Below are positions 10,092 through 22,899 of a stretch of 64,000 nucleotides of DNA, one piece after another (within the stretch, counting starts at the first letter, position 1; every line of letters begins with the position of its first letter). The notes below the pieces were generated by a model. The model made no database searches. It saw only the letters and a program-made list of their open reading frames with translations, and was not told the origin of the DNA. A program made the position numbers and the translations under genes. This DNA is from Lentinus brumalis (taxonomy: Eukaryota > Basidiomycota > Agaricomycetes > Polyporales > Polyporaceae): contig MARA01000033.1 of NCBI GenBank assembly GCA_001792895.1, forward strand, positions 62,001 through 126,000. Direction: 5' to 3'.

Positions 10092-12776
10092 CGCGATCCA
10101 GCGCGCGATAAGGAGGCGATAGAGAGGTGGGGCGGGGGAGGGATGCTGCCTCGTGTTGGGCTAGCAGCGTGCGTGGCTTGAGTTGCGGTTCCCATGAAGA
10201 AGTGCGTCAGGGAGGGGTGGCCAGGGTGGGGGTGCGTGTGAGGCGGGCGTGGGGGTTGGGATGGTTGTTAGTATCTTGCGCAGAATATATGCTCAGACTC
10301 TTCGCGCGTTTGGGGTGTGGTCTGTTTCTTTTGAGGTATTGAAACATCCTAGTTGGTGAAGCGCGGTCTCCGTTGGCATTCACCAGGCGAGCAGCTACCA
10401 TTGGGTATTCTCCTGCACCAGTATAGACTTGCACGTGTTGTGGTCGTCATCTTGGTAGGTGCAGGGCCAGTCTAGGGTTTGCCGCAAGCGAATAGTGATA
10501 CGCGGACCTCTAACGTTGCGCACGCCGCTCCTGAGTGCGTGCTCGTCGGAGGATAATACGTCTGTTGAGTAGGGGTGCCGTCCGCGGAGGGCAGAGATCG
10601 GTGTGCTTGCCAGGGCACTGCCCTTCCAGTCCTTGCGTCTGGCCGAATGCCGGGCGTCGTGAGGAACCGCCGTTTGTTGCGCCGCTGCTCGATGAGCTGC
10701 TCCAGATGGCGATGACCTAGAACGGAGTCTGAGGCGTGCGTCACAAGGTTAGCAGCCGGTGGAGGTGCTCTGTCTCCTGCTACGTAGAGGTCGTTGTTGC
10801 GATGCGCGGGCTCTGCTGATATCGCGAGAGTTCCTGCCGTGGGTAGGGTGCGCGGAGCGGGCTCGTATATTTTGCAAGAGGTGAGGAAGTTTGAAAGGCG
10901 GGACACGAGAGGGTGGGGCCGCGGCCGTGGCTTTAGCGGGCTATCGACGCGACGCGTCGTGACGCGCTCACGTGTTCGTGCTACAGATTGGGTCTGGCTC
11001 GTAATAGCTCAAGCGATTCGCTGCGAATCGGTTGCCACGCTGTTAGGCGCTCATCGGCTTCGTTTACGCTGTAGCCCGTCGTGATGGGCTTTGCTGTCCT
11101 CCGTCTGCACTGTGCTCACAGTGTATCGGACACTCAGCAGGGCTTGGGAGCTCCTAGTGGGCCTGCGGGGGCGCGCCGTTGCTGGCGAGGGTGCTAACGT
11201 GGTTGCACAAGCCTGATCGGCTTCGGAGCGCTGGTCTCCGTCGAGTGGGACACTCGTAGCGTCGAGCGACGCGCTCTCGTCGTCCGTATGCTTCGTTCCG
11301 TCATCAAGATCACGGTTGCTCTTTGCATAGTTATTCCGCTGTAGGTGTAACTACCCCGGCTTGGCTGCTCCTAGGAGCCAGAGGCCGTGGGAAAACGCAC
11401 CGAGGTGGTGGTTGAAGGAAGAGGAGCCCCTGTAGCCGCCACCTTACTGCAAGGAGTTAGCTGTAACCGCATCCTGTGCAGTTCCTGGCCAGTGGCGATC
11501 CTCACTGCGGTCCTGATACCCGGAGGTCGCTGCAAGGTTGGTTCCTGGCTCTTTGTGGCTGCCGGGATGACCTGGAAGATGACGAGTAGCTATAATCAAG
11601 CCTGCGAGCTCACTGCCAGACTCCGATGATGTACCTCACTTATAAGTAGTCCCCCGAGGCTGCAGACGATGTAAAGAGGCTCGTGCAAAAGCACATCGTG
11701 TTGACTGTACTGTCAATATCCCGACGAGGTCAACATCATCAAGACTCGGCAAATGTGATACTTACTCGACCCGGTCAGCAAGACACGAGGAGGACGAGGA
11801 TGCAGGTCGGAAGCCTTCGGCGTCAGGTCTTCCGTGGTTCCGGAGCCGCTTTCCGCTTCTGCGGAGCGTCAGCTTGAAGTGGAGGAGAACTATGGTACAC
11901 CGGGTTATCTTGCGCTAGACGGGTGGCTTAAGAGAATTCTTCCTCACATCCAGGACGCCAATTTGCTTCGTATTGCTGTACTTGAGAGTTCAAAGGCCCT
12001 GACGATCCGATCAGTACGCTATCTCCAATTTATTCACTGATCTCGTTCAAAATGAAGCTGTAGGAGTTTGCCATGCACTCCACCACTGCTCCTCGCTTTT
12101 ACGCTGCTGCACCATATGGCACACACTCGACAACGTCAGGACCGCGGTGGCACCGTACGACTCGGATGGGCTGCTGCTCGCTGCCCGACGAAACATACGT
12201 GAATGTTCGCCGATACACTGGCATATGTACGTGTCCGAGTCTCTATATCCTTTCGGAAGCTATGTTGATAGAGGTACATGGGGTTGCTCCGGACGATGTA
12301 AGTTAGAATGCAGACCGGTCGTTATGTAAGTTTACATGTAACGAAGACAAGCGCATCCAATTTGTCGGCCTACGTCGCTCAAGAAGAGCCTCCAATCGCC
12401 TCAGCTGTGAGCCGACAAAGACCGTCAGAGCTACTGTTACTCTGATACATCGCCAGACGTCTTATTCGTTGAACGGCCCATTCGACCATGTGTAGAACGC
12501 GTAGTGCACTAGTACTGTAGCATATTTGGCACACGACTGCTGAGGAATGGCTCCCACCTGTGCGGCGCATTGCGCCTTCTACATCCCCTTCGACGACACG
12601 GTCAATGTAAAGGGGAGGCCGCCTCTCTGACCGTCAACGTGACCCGGGTATGCGCTGAATGGTCCCCTGTCTTCAGTCTGTGGCTGCTTAACTTTGTGGA
12701 GTGGCCGCTGCGTGAAAGCGAAAGCCGCGCAAAGCATGTCTGGGTGCATTTCATGATGCCAGCACAAATCAACTAC
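10092..12776. other. Gene-poor stretch
   Basis: There are many short overlapping ORFs and none with a recognisable domain. Near 11,880-11,910 a short plus-strand stretch reads YGTPGYLALDG, which resembles the protein-kinase activation-loop end (GTPGYLAPE). No other kinase motif surrounds it, so at best it is a remnant. Confidence 0.45.
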
Positions 12777-14034
12777 CTAGTATGAGGATGGGTGCTTCAA
12801 GAGAGTCTGGAAGTGCATCAGCTCAACGATCCCCAGCGGAACAATCGGTACTCACCCCTCCGTCAATCAACACAGTCTCGCCATCCACAAACCAATTTGC
12901 CACCAAGAAGAGGACAAGCGCGGCCATGTCCTTGTTCCTCCCCGCGGGCTGCTGGCCTGGTGCAACGGGTGCCGACACAGGGACCTCGAAGCTGAACCTC
13001 TTGCCCTCGGGGACATGAGACTGCCCGACCGCGTTGATCGTCCCAGGGGCGCTCATTTCGGTGATAAACAGCCCGGGCGCGATGCCGTTGACCCGGATGC
13101 CCAGCGGGAGGAGTTCGTGAGCGAGGGACGCGGTGGCGTGTCCTATGGCCGACTTCGAGTACATGTACGGGAACGTGAAGCCCGACGTCGCGGGATCCTG
13201 GATAGTGCCGAGTGAGCCAGCGTGTCAGAGAGTCCCGAGAGCGAACCTGCCTTCGTCCAGCCGTTCATGCTGGATGTCATCACTATCTGCGGTGCGAACC
13301 GCGTTCCTCCCGGGCTCTCCTTCCACTTCTCGAGCAGCGGCAGAAAGGCGAAGGTCAGCCAGTACGGGCCGACCGCGTTGGTGTGCATGCTGTTCTCGAA
13401 GTCCTCCTCGGTCACTGCGTCGAAGTATGCCTCGCGGAACGCTGCTGCATTTGCGATTGTCGGTTTCTTGTACTCCCCTTGGAAGATGCTAGCGCCATGC
13501 GATGTCAATATCGATGCCATGGAAGCTTGGGAGATACGTACCCAGCATTGTTGAAGAGGACGGTGACATGTTCTTCTCGTTTGCCGACCTCCCCAGCCAG
13601 ACGCACAGCCTCTGCCTGTAGGGTGTAGATGCGCGACTCAATAAGATGCTCTGTAACAAGATGCATGCGTACCTTCTTCCTGATATCTCCTTCAATCCCA
13701 TGTATCCTGCCAGCTTTGCCCCTAGCCGCAGCCGCGTCGTTGTATATCTGGGGAATTCTGCAGGAACGCGTCAGCTGACGTGGAGTGAGTATTCGAACTT
13801 CCCTCACTTGTCGAGGTCTTCCTGCTTCGGTCCGATGATGTACACGGCTTTGGCCCCATTGGCGATCAAGGTAGTCGTGATCATGAGCCCGATCCCCTGG
13901 TGACAGCCATGAGTGCATGCGACGGAAGCGCACAGAATATCACCTCACCGTTCCACCCCGGTCACGACGGCAACAACGCCGGTCAGGTCGAAGAGACTTG
14001 CCGCAGAAAGGTCGTGGAGGACGGTGTCGGCCAT
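12777..14034 (-). CDS. Short-chain dehydrogenase/reductase (copy 1, one frameshift)
   Basis: This spliced gene reads MADTVLHDLSAASLFDLTGV at the start and LLKHPSSY at the end. Motifs in order are the nucleotide-binding TGxxxGIG, NNAG, a catalytic Ser in VMTSSMNG, the YMYSK (YxxxK) dyad, and the C-terminal FVDGETVLIDGG. It is a classical Rossmann-fold SDR, presumably a cytosolic NAD(P)-dependent oxidoreductase with unknown substrate. It is closely similar to the SDR at 55910-57189 with the same intron positions. Two oddities stand out. The Gly-rich motif lacks one base (a run of four G where the frame needs five, 13956-13959), which breaks the frame. The intron after MNGWTK needs a GC donor (AAG|GCAGGT) to keep the frame. 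If the missing base is a sequencing error, the gene is intact. Confidence 0.85.
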
Positions 14035-15036
14035 GAGTTCGTACTGTGGAAGGTCAAGTCAGTGAAGAAAGAAGTCGGAATGGTATATGTACTCACCGGT
14101 CGAGAGCCGATCGGGAGAGACGAAGAGCGAGAAGCGTTGCTTATGGAGCAGCTGCACGCTGCTGTACGAGCAGAGACGTGAGAGGGCCACGGATATCCCG
14201 GGATGCATGTGTATTCGAAGCGACACTGCCGCTCCCATACGTCAGTCAGGTAGTGGCACTTCCAAACCTTAACATTTTGAGACGAGTCAGGTTACCATGC
14301 TAGGAGACAGATATCCCGTCGGAGCTGCTGCGCCTGAGCCTTTGAGTGCCGGTCGGAGAGCATCGTATGTTGCGACCAGGCCAATTATTCTCAGATCGGA
14401 TGTGACAGCCGTCGGTCTCCAACAATGGACGCAGTACTGTACGAACGACCGAGTCAAGAGCCACCATCAATTGCGGCACCGAGGTAGCAATTAATCGCTA
14501 CACTTCGGCAAGCGACTCGCGTTCAAGTTCACCACTGTTGCAGCTACTGTTCAGATTGCCGTCAGGAACCGCATGCATCTCGTCAGACATGGCTCGGACA
14601 TACCTTGCGCATGGCACCACCGACATGCACGCACTTACCACGCATCTCCCTTTCACGCAACGTACTGAATCGAGCAGTTTGTCCAACGAGGTGTCCTTCA
14701 GACGACACTGTATCATTCCCCGCGGTTGTAAACACTACTTTTCATCAACCATGCAAACGCTAGAAGCCAGGAGGGCCGGATCTGCTGTCCGCGGTTTCAG
14801 TACCTCGGGTTCATGGATTATTGGTCCAAGGTGCAGGCTCACCGCCCGACGGAGCTCGGCGGGGTCCTGGCGCATCGTCAGAGGCCAGCAGCATATGGGC
14901 CGCGTTGGAGCGCAGCAGAGTTGTCTGCGACTAGTAGACATGCAATGATGTAGTCGTGGATCCTCACAGAGGCTACGTGCCGCTCGGAGTCAGTTGTGCA
15001 GCCTGCATCGAGCACAAGCCGGACTTACCTGCGCCA
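14035..15036. other. Intergenic, no gene recognised
   Basis: This holds the 5' flank of the SDR and the 3' side of RRP46. A GTAAGT donor-like site lies just past the RRP46 stop and may mark a 3' UTR intron. The 137-residue plus-strand ORF at 14538 shows no domain and is not supported. Confidence 0.45.
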
Positions 15037-15924
15037 TCATATCTCGACCTTCTCATCGTCGACCTCCATATCTTGAGACGGCCGCTCGCCCTTGACCTTT
15101 GCATCGATAGGTGTGGACGTTCCTCGTGGCGCTAGGCTCTCCTTCAGGGCGAACCAGACTTGACGTGTGCCCTTCGCCGCGAGCTCTCTCGCTCTCGACA
15201 ACTCCGCAACGTCGAATGGTGCAGCGGTGGTGTAGTTCGTCCAGAGCAAAGAGCAAGGGGGAATGTCGGACGAGGCACCGGCATCGGCAGAGAGCGACGA
15301 GGAGAACAAGAAAGCGAAGCACCCACTCCCCGCCAGACGCGGCAGCTCGACCTCTTCAGGGTCCAGGATGAGCTCCCCACCCGCGTCGTCCTTGAGCCTC
15401 CCGACGGCCACAGCACACACGACTCCACGCATGGGTACCGACCCGGCGTTGATGAATGCAGCCGCTGTGGCGTTGACCAGACTCGCAGTGAGACTCGCGT
15501 TCCAACCCCGGCCGACGCTGCCAAGTCCGCTGCCGCTGTCGCTCCCGCATAGTGCTTGGCCCACGATCTGAATAAGCGTGCGGGGATGATGGGAGAGGAA
15601 GAGTGAGGGCGCGAAGATGGACTTGAGGGTCGTCGCGAGTGCTTTTGCGTCCGTTCCCGGGAGGGCGGCGAGCGGGCGGATTTGGATGTCGAGCGTCGCT
15701 TGGGAGGGGTTCTCTTGTGCAGGTCTGACCTCTATGGGTCCTGATATGGATGCGAGGGATTTCGTTTCTCCTACACATCGTTATTGTAGCATGCACTCGT
15801 CGCAGAGCATTATGTACTCACCAAAACCGAACCGCGCGGAGCCGTCCACCCTGTCTAGACGTTCGTAGACAATGGAGATCTCTCGCGTCTGGTCCGCGCG
15901 TCGTCCACCGCTCCGTGCAACCAT
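15037..15924 (-). CDS. RRP46: Exosome subunit RRP46 (RNase PH fold)
   Basis: This is a two-exon gene: 15924-15822, then 15770-15037, a 51-nt phase-1 intron and 278 residues in all. The N-terminus reads MVARSGGRRADQTREISIVY followed by DRVDGSARFGFGETKSLASI and a GPIEVR motif. This is the classical RNase PH opening (R-x-DGR, DGSA, G-x-T, GPxEV). Later blocks are GWNASLTASLVNATAAAFIN and SVPMRGVVCAVAVGRL, then an Asp-rich turn matching the family's second half. RRP46 (EXOSC5) is one of six RNase PH-like subunits of the nuclear and cytoplasmic RNA exosome ring and is not itself catalytic in eukaryotes. The C-terminal tail is acidic and hydrophilic. The length agrees with fungal homologues. Intact as read. 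Confidence 0.88.
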
Positions 15925-16125
15925 GCTACGTCGTGGAAAGAGTGCGAAGGACAAGTACTGAGAGATGCCAAACAAGCAGTCGAAGTACGAGATGAAGAGA
16001 GGAAGCACGCGACAACCGCCCGGCGCGACTCTGCTCAGCAGCTTTCATGACAGCTTCCCCGCGAGCTCGTTGCCCTCGCGGCACTCGACGATAGCGAACG
16101 ACCGCTCTCTCTGCCAACGGATACT

Positions 16126-17020
16126 ATGTCGCGCGCAGCCACGATGGCCTCGGCGACACTCACCTCGAGGGCGGACTCAAACTCGTCGGACGACGACCAC
16201 GCGGGATCGTTCCTCAGCAGCGGGGGCTCGACGCTCATCCTCGCATTCCTGGCGATCGGGCTGTTCCTTGCGGGGATACTGGTGATGTTCTCCATGCGCC
16301 GGTATGTCGTCGCAGGCCGTCGGAGGGTCAGAATCTGGCAGGCGGCGGGAGGGGATTGGGACGAGGCTCATGGCAGCCCCGCGAATCCTGGCGGTGTGAG
16401 CGTGATGATGCGAAGCCGGAGGGATTTTGGACAGAAGCCGGAGCTCTGGGACTGTCGTGTCGACATTGTGCAGGAGGCGGAGGACGCTGGGTGGGGACGC
16501 ATCCAGGTATGTCTTGTCGTCGTGGAAGCTATATCCTGATTGACCGCAACAACCGTCTTCTGAACAGCCCGTTGCTGCGAAGTTCTTATATGAAGACGAG
16601 ACTCATCCGTCCGCAAGACGTTGCGGCTTGCGTTATATCGCGAGCAGCGAAAATCGCGCAGACTCATCTTCACCACGACCCGGATTCTTGCACCCTTTTG
16701 CAGTCGGTTGGCGCGATTTCACCACTCAGCTACCTCTGCTTCACCCTCCACAACCAGGGGGTCAGCTGTCTTCCTCTCCGCTGCCAGGACCCTTCACGCC
16801 AGAAGCTGTAGGCCAGAACGAGGGAGATCTGTCCGCTGCGGTGTCATCACCCGCTCCGCGCACACAATCCGTACGTGTACTGGCAGCGATTGAGATGCCT
16901 ACGGAGAAGCCATGCGTTGAGGGCGTGCCGTTGTACGCTCTGGGTATAGCGGATGTACCATGCAATGGCTGCACACCCGACGATCCTCCGCCTCACGACG
17001 CGACACCTCATGGCCGCTGA
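16126..17020 (+). CDS. Small single-pass membrane protein (family copy A)
   Basis: Exons 16126-16506 and 16568-17020 give 277 residues. One hydrophobic helix (about residues 34-58, TLILAFLAIGLFLAGILVMF) is followed by a basic stretch (RRYVVAGRRRVR), suggesting a short Ser/Asp-rich outer segment and a longer cytoplasmic tail. The tail is Ser/Pro-rich and ends with a conserved-looking block, VLAAIEMPTEKPC then PLYALGIADVP. The proteins at 30226-31028 and the split copy at 32345/42278 have the same plan: Ser/Gly-rich start, one helix, Arg-rich stop, xPEL near the membrane, and a C-terminal A-x2-A/E-MP block. I know of no named function. RRP46 lies upstream, divergently. Confidence 0.7.
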
Positions 17021-18109
17021 TATCTATGTTGTTGTGTCATCTAGTATGTATTCTACTACTGTACTCTACTACTTACATTGCATTGTTGTATCCCTGACTC
17101 CTGTCGGATCCGAAGCTGCTCGATTTCCGTCAAGGTATACGCGCCTGCGCGCTCTGCGATGCAGCTTGCCTGGAAACCTCCATCATACTTACATCGTCTG
17201 ATCGTCATTATGACCTCGACCCCTTGTAGCATCAAGCTCAGAACTCAGGTCCAGTACATGAATGCCTCGCCGACCAGTGTGCGGCCGCATGGGTGGATTG
17301 GCTTGCAGGGAAGGGCTCTGAGTTTCAGCCAGGTGAGGAGCAATTCTCGAAATACCGATGCGATGAGCTGAACTGACAGTGGCACCGACGCTCAGGCAGC
17401 TCCTGCTGGTGGTTGTCATGAAACGACACCTGCGAGATGGTTGCAACTCGTCTTGCTGTCCGTCACTGAGTCCGACCGGTGACCGTCAGTGCACGGACAA
17501 ACGCGCGCATCATTTCACACCGACATTGACTGCAACCGTCAACATCATCGACGTGCTTCCGGATCAGCCACGGACATTGGGGCTGGAAAGAGACCAGGCA
17601 TGCCGATGCCGTGATGGTGCTGCGCAAGAGAGTAGCGGAATGCCAGAGACGCGGCAACGATTGCCTCTCCGAGCCTGCGACATCGTCGACCTGCCGTCGA
17701 CCATCTGTCTAGCGTGCGCCGCCAACGATACCCTTTTGCGAGCCCGGCGCTCGTCCAGCTGGCTGGCTCTCTCTCTTCTCTCACTTCGACGGCGAGCTGG
17801 ACTTGCGATTCTGACAAGTTGACCTGCGCCGGCGCAACACCGGATCGAACGCCAGAAGGCCCGAGGGAGGTGTATTTGGGATAATTGGGAGCTTCGCGTG
17901 ACGCAAGGTGAGTAGTGTCGTATTACGCACTCTCGGTGGTTGGCCATCGGCCAAGGTGCGAGTCGCAATGTCCGACCGCATGTTGCATCTCCATTAGGTT
18001 GAGTTCTCTACATTCGCTCCTCCGTTCCCGCTCGACTTCGCTCCGCGAGCGTCCAAAGGGGTCCCGGGTGGGCCTTGGTGCATCTCGAGTCGTCGACGCT
18101 CTCTATCCC
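17021..18109. other. Intergenic, no gene recognised
   Basis: Short ORFs on both strands lack recognisable domains or consistent splice sites. The last few hundred bases are the upstream region of the DUF6533 gene. Confidence 0.45.
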
Positions 18110-19817
18110 ATGCCCATGTCCTCAACTATCGACCTTCCTGTCGAGGAGCTTCGACCAATACTGGCGGGTGCAGAAGCGTACGTTCTTCAACGTTCGGTGT
18201 TGACATTTCCGCGCGCATGCTTATCTCACACTCTCCAGAGCGTTCCTCCTATCGTGTGCGGCTACGGGTGCGTATCCCTCCTCCTTCGAATATACGACAC
18301 GCTCAGTCCAATTACGGCTTGTAGCCCTGGTGCTTTACGAGCATGCTATCACATTGGGGACGGAAGTGCGGCAAGTATGGAAGCGAAAGATTTCTGGAGC
18401 AACTGTCCTCTTCATCCTAACGCGCTACATGACACTGTTGAACCGACTCTTCGTGGCTATCAGTCTCTCACCCATTCATTCACGAGAGGTGCGTCATTGA
18501 TGACTTTCTTAAGTGCCATTGTTGACTCTCGTTCCTTCAGAGGTCAGTCAGTACGTTTTCGTCCGACTGGGACATGCTGCTGATGTGGTTTGGATATGAA
18601 GCTGCGCCGTCATAACATGGTTCCAGGCCGCTTCTACCTCCATTCTCATCGTTGTCATGTCCGGTAAGTCGATCTATGTCATATCTGCATGCAGATTCAG
18701 GAATTTGCTCCCAAGCTATCGCAGCGGTTCGCGTGTATGCACTTTGGAGCAGGGATATCCGTCTGTTTCTTATCGTAATGGTGACTGGTGTCTTCGTCGC
18801 TCTCGTAAATCTGGTGAGTGCGATCTCCATGTTGCTCGTCGTAGACATAGCTAATCCATTCGTCAGTTTTTCCGGAGCGCCTCCTCCGTGTATATCCTTC
18901 CCACTGCGCTTTACTCTTGTCAAGTCGCGCCCACTGCGATGTCAGCCTCGGCGTATACGACGCGTGAGTACACCCAATGACGTGCGTGTCTGAACTGTGC
19001 TTGATATTCAATGTTTCTGCAGTCTCGATAGCAACCCGCGCAGTGTCCATATTCTCTGATGGGGTAGTCGTCGTGCTCACCTGGATCAAGACCTATCGCG
19101 TCTTCGTACTGACCAGGAAGGTGTCGTTCCGCACAAACTACTCAGGGCTGATTCTGCGCGATGGTGAGTTTACGCCACAACATAATCATGCGACTGTGTT
19201 GACCTGGTGGTTCCAGGCACGCTGTACTTCTTGTGAGTTTCCTGTCCCGCGAGAGAGCGTAACACTGAACCCAGTGCAGAGCTGTGTGCATACTCAACCT
19301 TGTCGCCATCATCTACATCATGAATATTGTGAGTGATCTGCACAGTCCTCTAAACTACGCTGTGCCTAACGCGTCTGTCCGACAGGGTGCGAATCTGCTC
19401 AACGACATGATCGTGACGTACGTACAGCCCGCTCTGCTCGCCCATTCACGCGTCACGGGCTCACTTTCATCGCCATGCAGCTTGAGCTCTATGCTCATGG
19501 CGCGGTTCCTGTTGAACCTACGGGACCATCGTAGTCGCACCGAGGATATCACCTACATCGTGACCCAGTCCGAAGGCAAGGGCAGAATGACGACTTCACC
19601 TGTCTCAACGCTCCGCTTCAGAACTGATCTGCTGGACTCCATGGCTGCGAGCGTCGGCACGACAGACGAAGATCTGCTGGACGAAGACGACGATGAGACA
19701 GCTTGTGAGCATGATGGCACGGTCGACACGCATGCGTGGTTGGAGGCGCATCATGTGGACTCGAAGGACCTGCAAAGAGTGCTGGTGCTCGGGGAGCGGG
19801 GCGCGTCGTGGGTATAG
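18110..19817 (+). CDS. DUF6533 multi-span membrane protein
   Basis: This is a many-exon gene. After a short start (MPMSSTIDLPVEELRP) two introns lead to ALVLYEHAITLGTEVRQVWK and KISGATVLFILTRYMTLLN, an unmistakable DUF6533 domain (LxxYDxxLTLxxEVxxxWxx, then LFxxxRY). Later helices include ITWFQAASTSILIVVMS, AVRVYALWSRDIRLFLIVMV, FSDGVVVVLTWIKTYRV and GTLYFLAVCILNLVAIIYIM. ARFLLNLR and a long acidic cytoplasmic tail follow. About seven helices are expected. These proteins are greatly expanded in Agaricomycetes and resemble receptors, but no ligand is known. The splice around 18532-18600 is unclear: only a 2-nt exon or an unusual junction keeps the frame there. The stop is at 19815-19817. Confidence 0.82.
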
Positions 19818-20948
19818 GAAAGCGCCATGTCAGCCGACCATGGGTGAGTATGTGCGAGTGCTGTGAGGACTTCGGTCGATTCTAACCCATACTGTTTCGC
19901 AGTATACCTCACAATGGGCCGCCCAATCCACCATGAGTGCTTCCAAAGCGTTCTTGCATCTCCACATGCGTCTGTGGCGCCTCCTGCGGAACACTGGTAA
20001 GTGCAACCTCGTGAACACTCTGCTCGGGGCTAAGTAGGTTCTACGCTCTGTTCGTAGCACGCCGTTCGCAGCGAGATGCAACGAGATGCTGCCCGGAACT
20101 TCATCACGCCACTGATACACACGACGAGGAAACGTACTACGTTTACATGTGTATACAGCGGAAACCGCCTTTCGAGCCATATGGCAATGTGGCGGCTCGA
20201 CCGTGCTCCAGCAATTATTGGAGCGTCAGCGCCTCTCGCTTGCACAGCAGAAGCTCGCGGGTGGTTTGTCTGATGCGCCCTCGGACATCCTGTGCGCACA
20301 TCCGGTGTTGCAATTTCGTAAGTGTGCATTGTTTTCCTCTCCTTTGGTCATGACGTCCGGGAGTAGGATGTCGCGCCGGCAACCGAGGCGGTCGTGGGTG
20401 GCTATCACACAACCCACTGCAATGCACGGACAGCCCAAAACAGCCCATCACATTCACGATGATGTGATGCTCCGGTGATGCAGGTTCCTGTTCCCAAACT
20501 CCATGCGGGGCGAACGCTGCGACTCCGTTTGGCTGCTGCAAGGGTCGCAAGGGAACTTGGATGGGGCAGTCTGTCCCTGTTCGCGCACGCTGACATGGGA
20601 CAGCACTTCGAGTGTCGTCTTGATGGCTGACACACAGCGGGACGGCAATCCGAAGGCAGACAAGCGGCTTGGAATTGGCGATCCCGTCACAGGTATGCGC
20701 CCGTCCAAGACATTGACTTGAAACTTCGGCATCGTGCCTGAAGGAGCGAGGGACGCTGACTGAGGACAGTATAAGATCGCCTGCACCCGCCTCGGGCGCG
20801 TTTAGGCTCTACCTACCTTTCCTTTTAATTCTTCTCCTTGGTGAGTGGCCTGCGTTACCTATGCTTGCGGCGCCATCTAACCCCTACTTCTCATCTCATA
20901 GGGCGGATTCTTTGCGCCCGGTATACTCGTATCTTTTCTCTTCTCATA
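19818..20948. other. Intergenic, no supported gene
   Basis: A possible short spliced ORF starts at 19827 (MSADHV, continuing after a 60-70 nt intron), but it has no domain and peters out. The rest is short overlapping ORFs. The last 150 bp are the pyrimidine-rich upstream region of the MFS gene. Confidence 0.4.
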
Positions 20949-22899
20949 ATGAGCAACAGTGTTAAAGTTCAATTCGCTCCTTCGCCCCCTCTTCCGCTTC
21001 ATCTGTTATTGGAGATACCCCCAAGGCACGAGGGTCGAACGAAAGTTTCTTCGATCTCGAGAAGAAGAATGCTTCGCGTGGCGATACTGGCGATGATGAT
21101 TTCCCGGAAGGCGGTTTGAGGGCGTGGCTCGTTGTCTTCGGGGTGAGTGCTGAGCACTTTTGCTCGTGAACAGACTTACTGAAACCAAGTTCAGGTGACT
21201 TGCGGCCTCTGCACGACCTTCGGCTTTGTGAACACCTGGGGCGTAAGTTCCCCTTGTCTCTAAAGACGTCATCTGGCCTCAAGCAATATGTTCCAGATTT
21301 TCCAAGCGTACTACGAGACATATACCCTGAGGGATCAGACCCCGTCTACCATGTGCGAGTCCCTTTTTACTCGATCTCTACTTTGGCATCTGATACTAAA
21401 GATACTGTAGCGCATGGATCGGCTCTGTCCAGGTATGCCACGCAATACATTTGCCCTTCTGGACAGCAGATACTGATCTGCCGTAGTATGCCCTCGTATT
21501 CATGCCCGGCCTCATCTTCGGCCGCTTGTTCGACATGGGCTACTTGCGCCTTCCAGTCGCCCTTGCGTCAGCTCTCCTGGTCCTCTGCACTTTCCTCACT
21601 GCGCAATGCACTGAGTTCTGGCACTTCCTGTTGTGCCAGGGATTCGGTATTGGAGTGAGCTCTTCCTTTCTCGCCACGACATGCTCACTCACGAGCTTAT
21701 CTGGGACAGTTCGCAAGTGGGACCGTATTCACCGCGGCAGTCGGTACCATCCCTCACTGGTTCAACAAGAAGCTCGGGCTTGCATTCGGCTGCATGGCCA
21801 TTGGGTCGAGTATCGGCGGCACCATCTTCCCCATAATCCTGAAGAACCTGATCGAGCAGCAGACGTGAGTTAGTTGCTGGGAATGAAGCGGCGGAGGCTG
21901 ACGTCTCTCCTGCTAGGTTCGAATGTACTCTGAGGATCATGGGCTTCATTCTGCTCGCCTTCCTGATCATACTGAACCTGGTATGTACTCTACACGACAC
22001 ACTATCTGAGACGAATGGCTTCTGAAGTCACCCGCAGACGATCGCGCGACGACTTCCCCCCAAGAAAGAGCTCGGGCCATTCATTGACTGGAAGTCCTTC
22101 AAGAACCCCGCTTACTCTATCTACACGCTCTCTCTATTTATTGGGTTCCTCGGACTTTACACGGTCAGTCTCTCGTTTCGAATCTGTATTACGCGGAGTC
22201 ACGTACTGAAACGTCTGCAGTGCTTGACCTACTTGTCGCTGAGTGGCCTGCTGAACGGTGTCGACCCAGACCTCTCGTTCTATCTGCTTTCTATTGCGAA
22301 TGCGAGCTCCGCCATCGGACGACTTGGCGGTGGAATTCTTTCCGATCGCTTAGGTGAGAAATACGGTGTCCGTCTGCTACGCTCTCCTCCTGAGCATATG
22401 CCTTAGGTCCCTTGAACATCCTGATCCCCAGCACGTTCATTGCCGGCGTTATGACGTACGCATGGCCATTTGCGACGACGAAGGGCCCGCTCATCGCTAT
22501 CGCCGTCTTCTATGGGTATGTCGACCTCTCGACCGGAACTTTATGATGCGAGGCGCTGACCCAGTATGCCGGAGCAGCATCTTCTCTGGCGTTTTCGTTG
22601 CCATCATGGGGCAGCCCGCTGTGCGTATGGGAGACGTTGCGGACGTCGGTAGACGTGTCGGAATGTCGTTCACCATCATGTCGCTTGGCGCATTGGCGGG
22701 CCCACCCATCTCCGGGGCCATTCTGGATCATGCAGCGAACGACTTCAAGCCCGTTGGTTACTACGCGGGTGAGATTCACGGTCACATTCATCGGCTCCCC
22801 TATACTCACCTTTAGCTAGGCACCGCTGTGATGGTCTCCGTTTCTCTTATGGTGATCGCTCGGCATCTGCTGTTGAAGAAGCCTTTGGGTAATGCATGA
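20949..22899 (+). CDS. MFS transporter, monocarboxylate-transporter-like
   Basis: About a dozen small exons encode a 12-helix MFS protein of the fungal MCT/MCH type. Blocks in order are DDDFPEGGLRAWLVVFG, TCGLCTTFGFVNTWGIFQAY, AWIGSVQYALVFMPGLIFGR then LFDMGYLRLP, and PHWFNKKLGLAFGCMAIGSS. After these come a soluble loop RRLPPKKELGPFIDWKSF and IANASSAIGRLGGGILSDRL; the last helix ends KKPLGNA. The loop between helices 6 and 7 and the RxGxGxxxDR signature fit the family, which moves monocarboxylates or related small molecules at the plasma or organelle membrane. The substrate cannot be told. The first exon is out of frame with the rest by one base: adding one C to the run at 20985-20989 joins the ATG at 20949 to the conserved frame, so a one-base sequence error is likely. 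Confidence 0.85.

Noticed and set aside
11880..11910. GTPGYL motif like a protein-kinase activation loop
   Set aside because: It stands alone; no Walker-like loop, HRD or DFG motif is found near it on either strand.
14538..14948. 137-residue plus-strand ORF
   Set aside because: No domain, Arg/Ser-rich composition typical of chance ORFs in GC-rich DNA, and no splice or promoter support.
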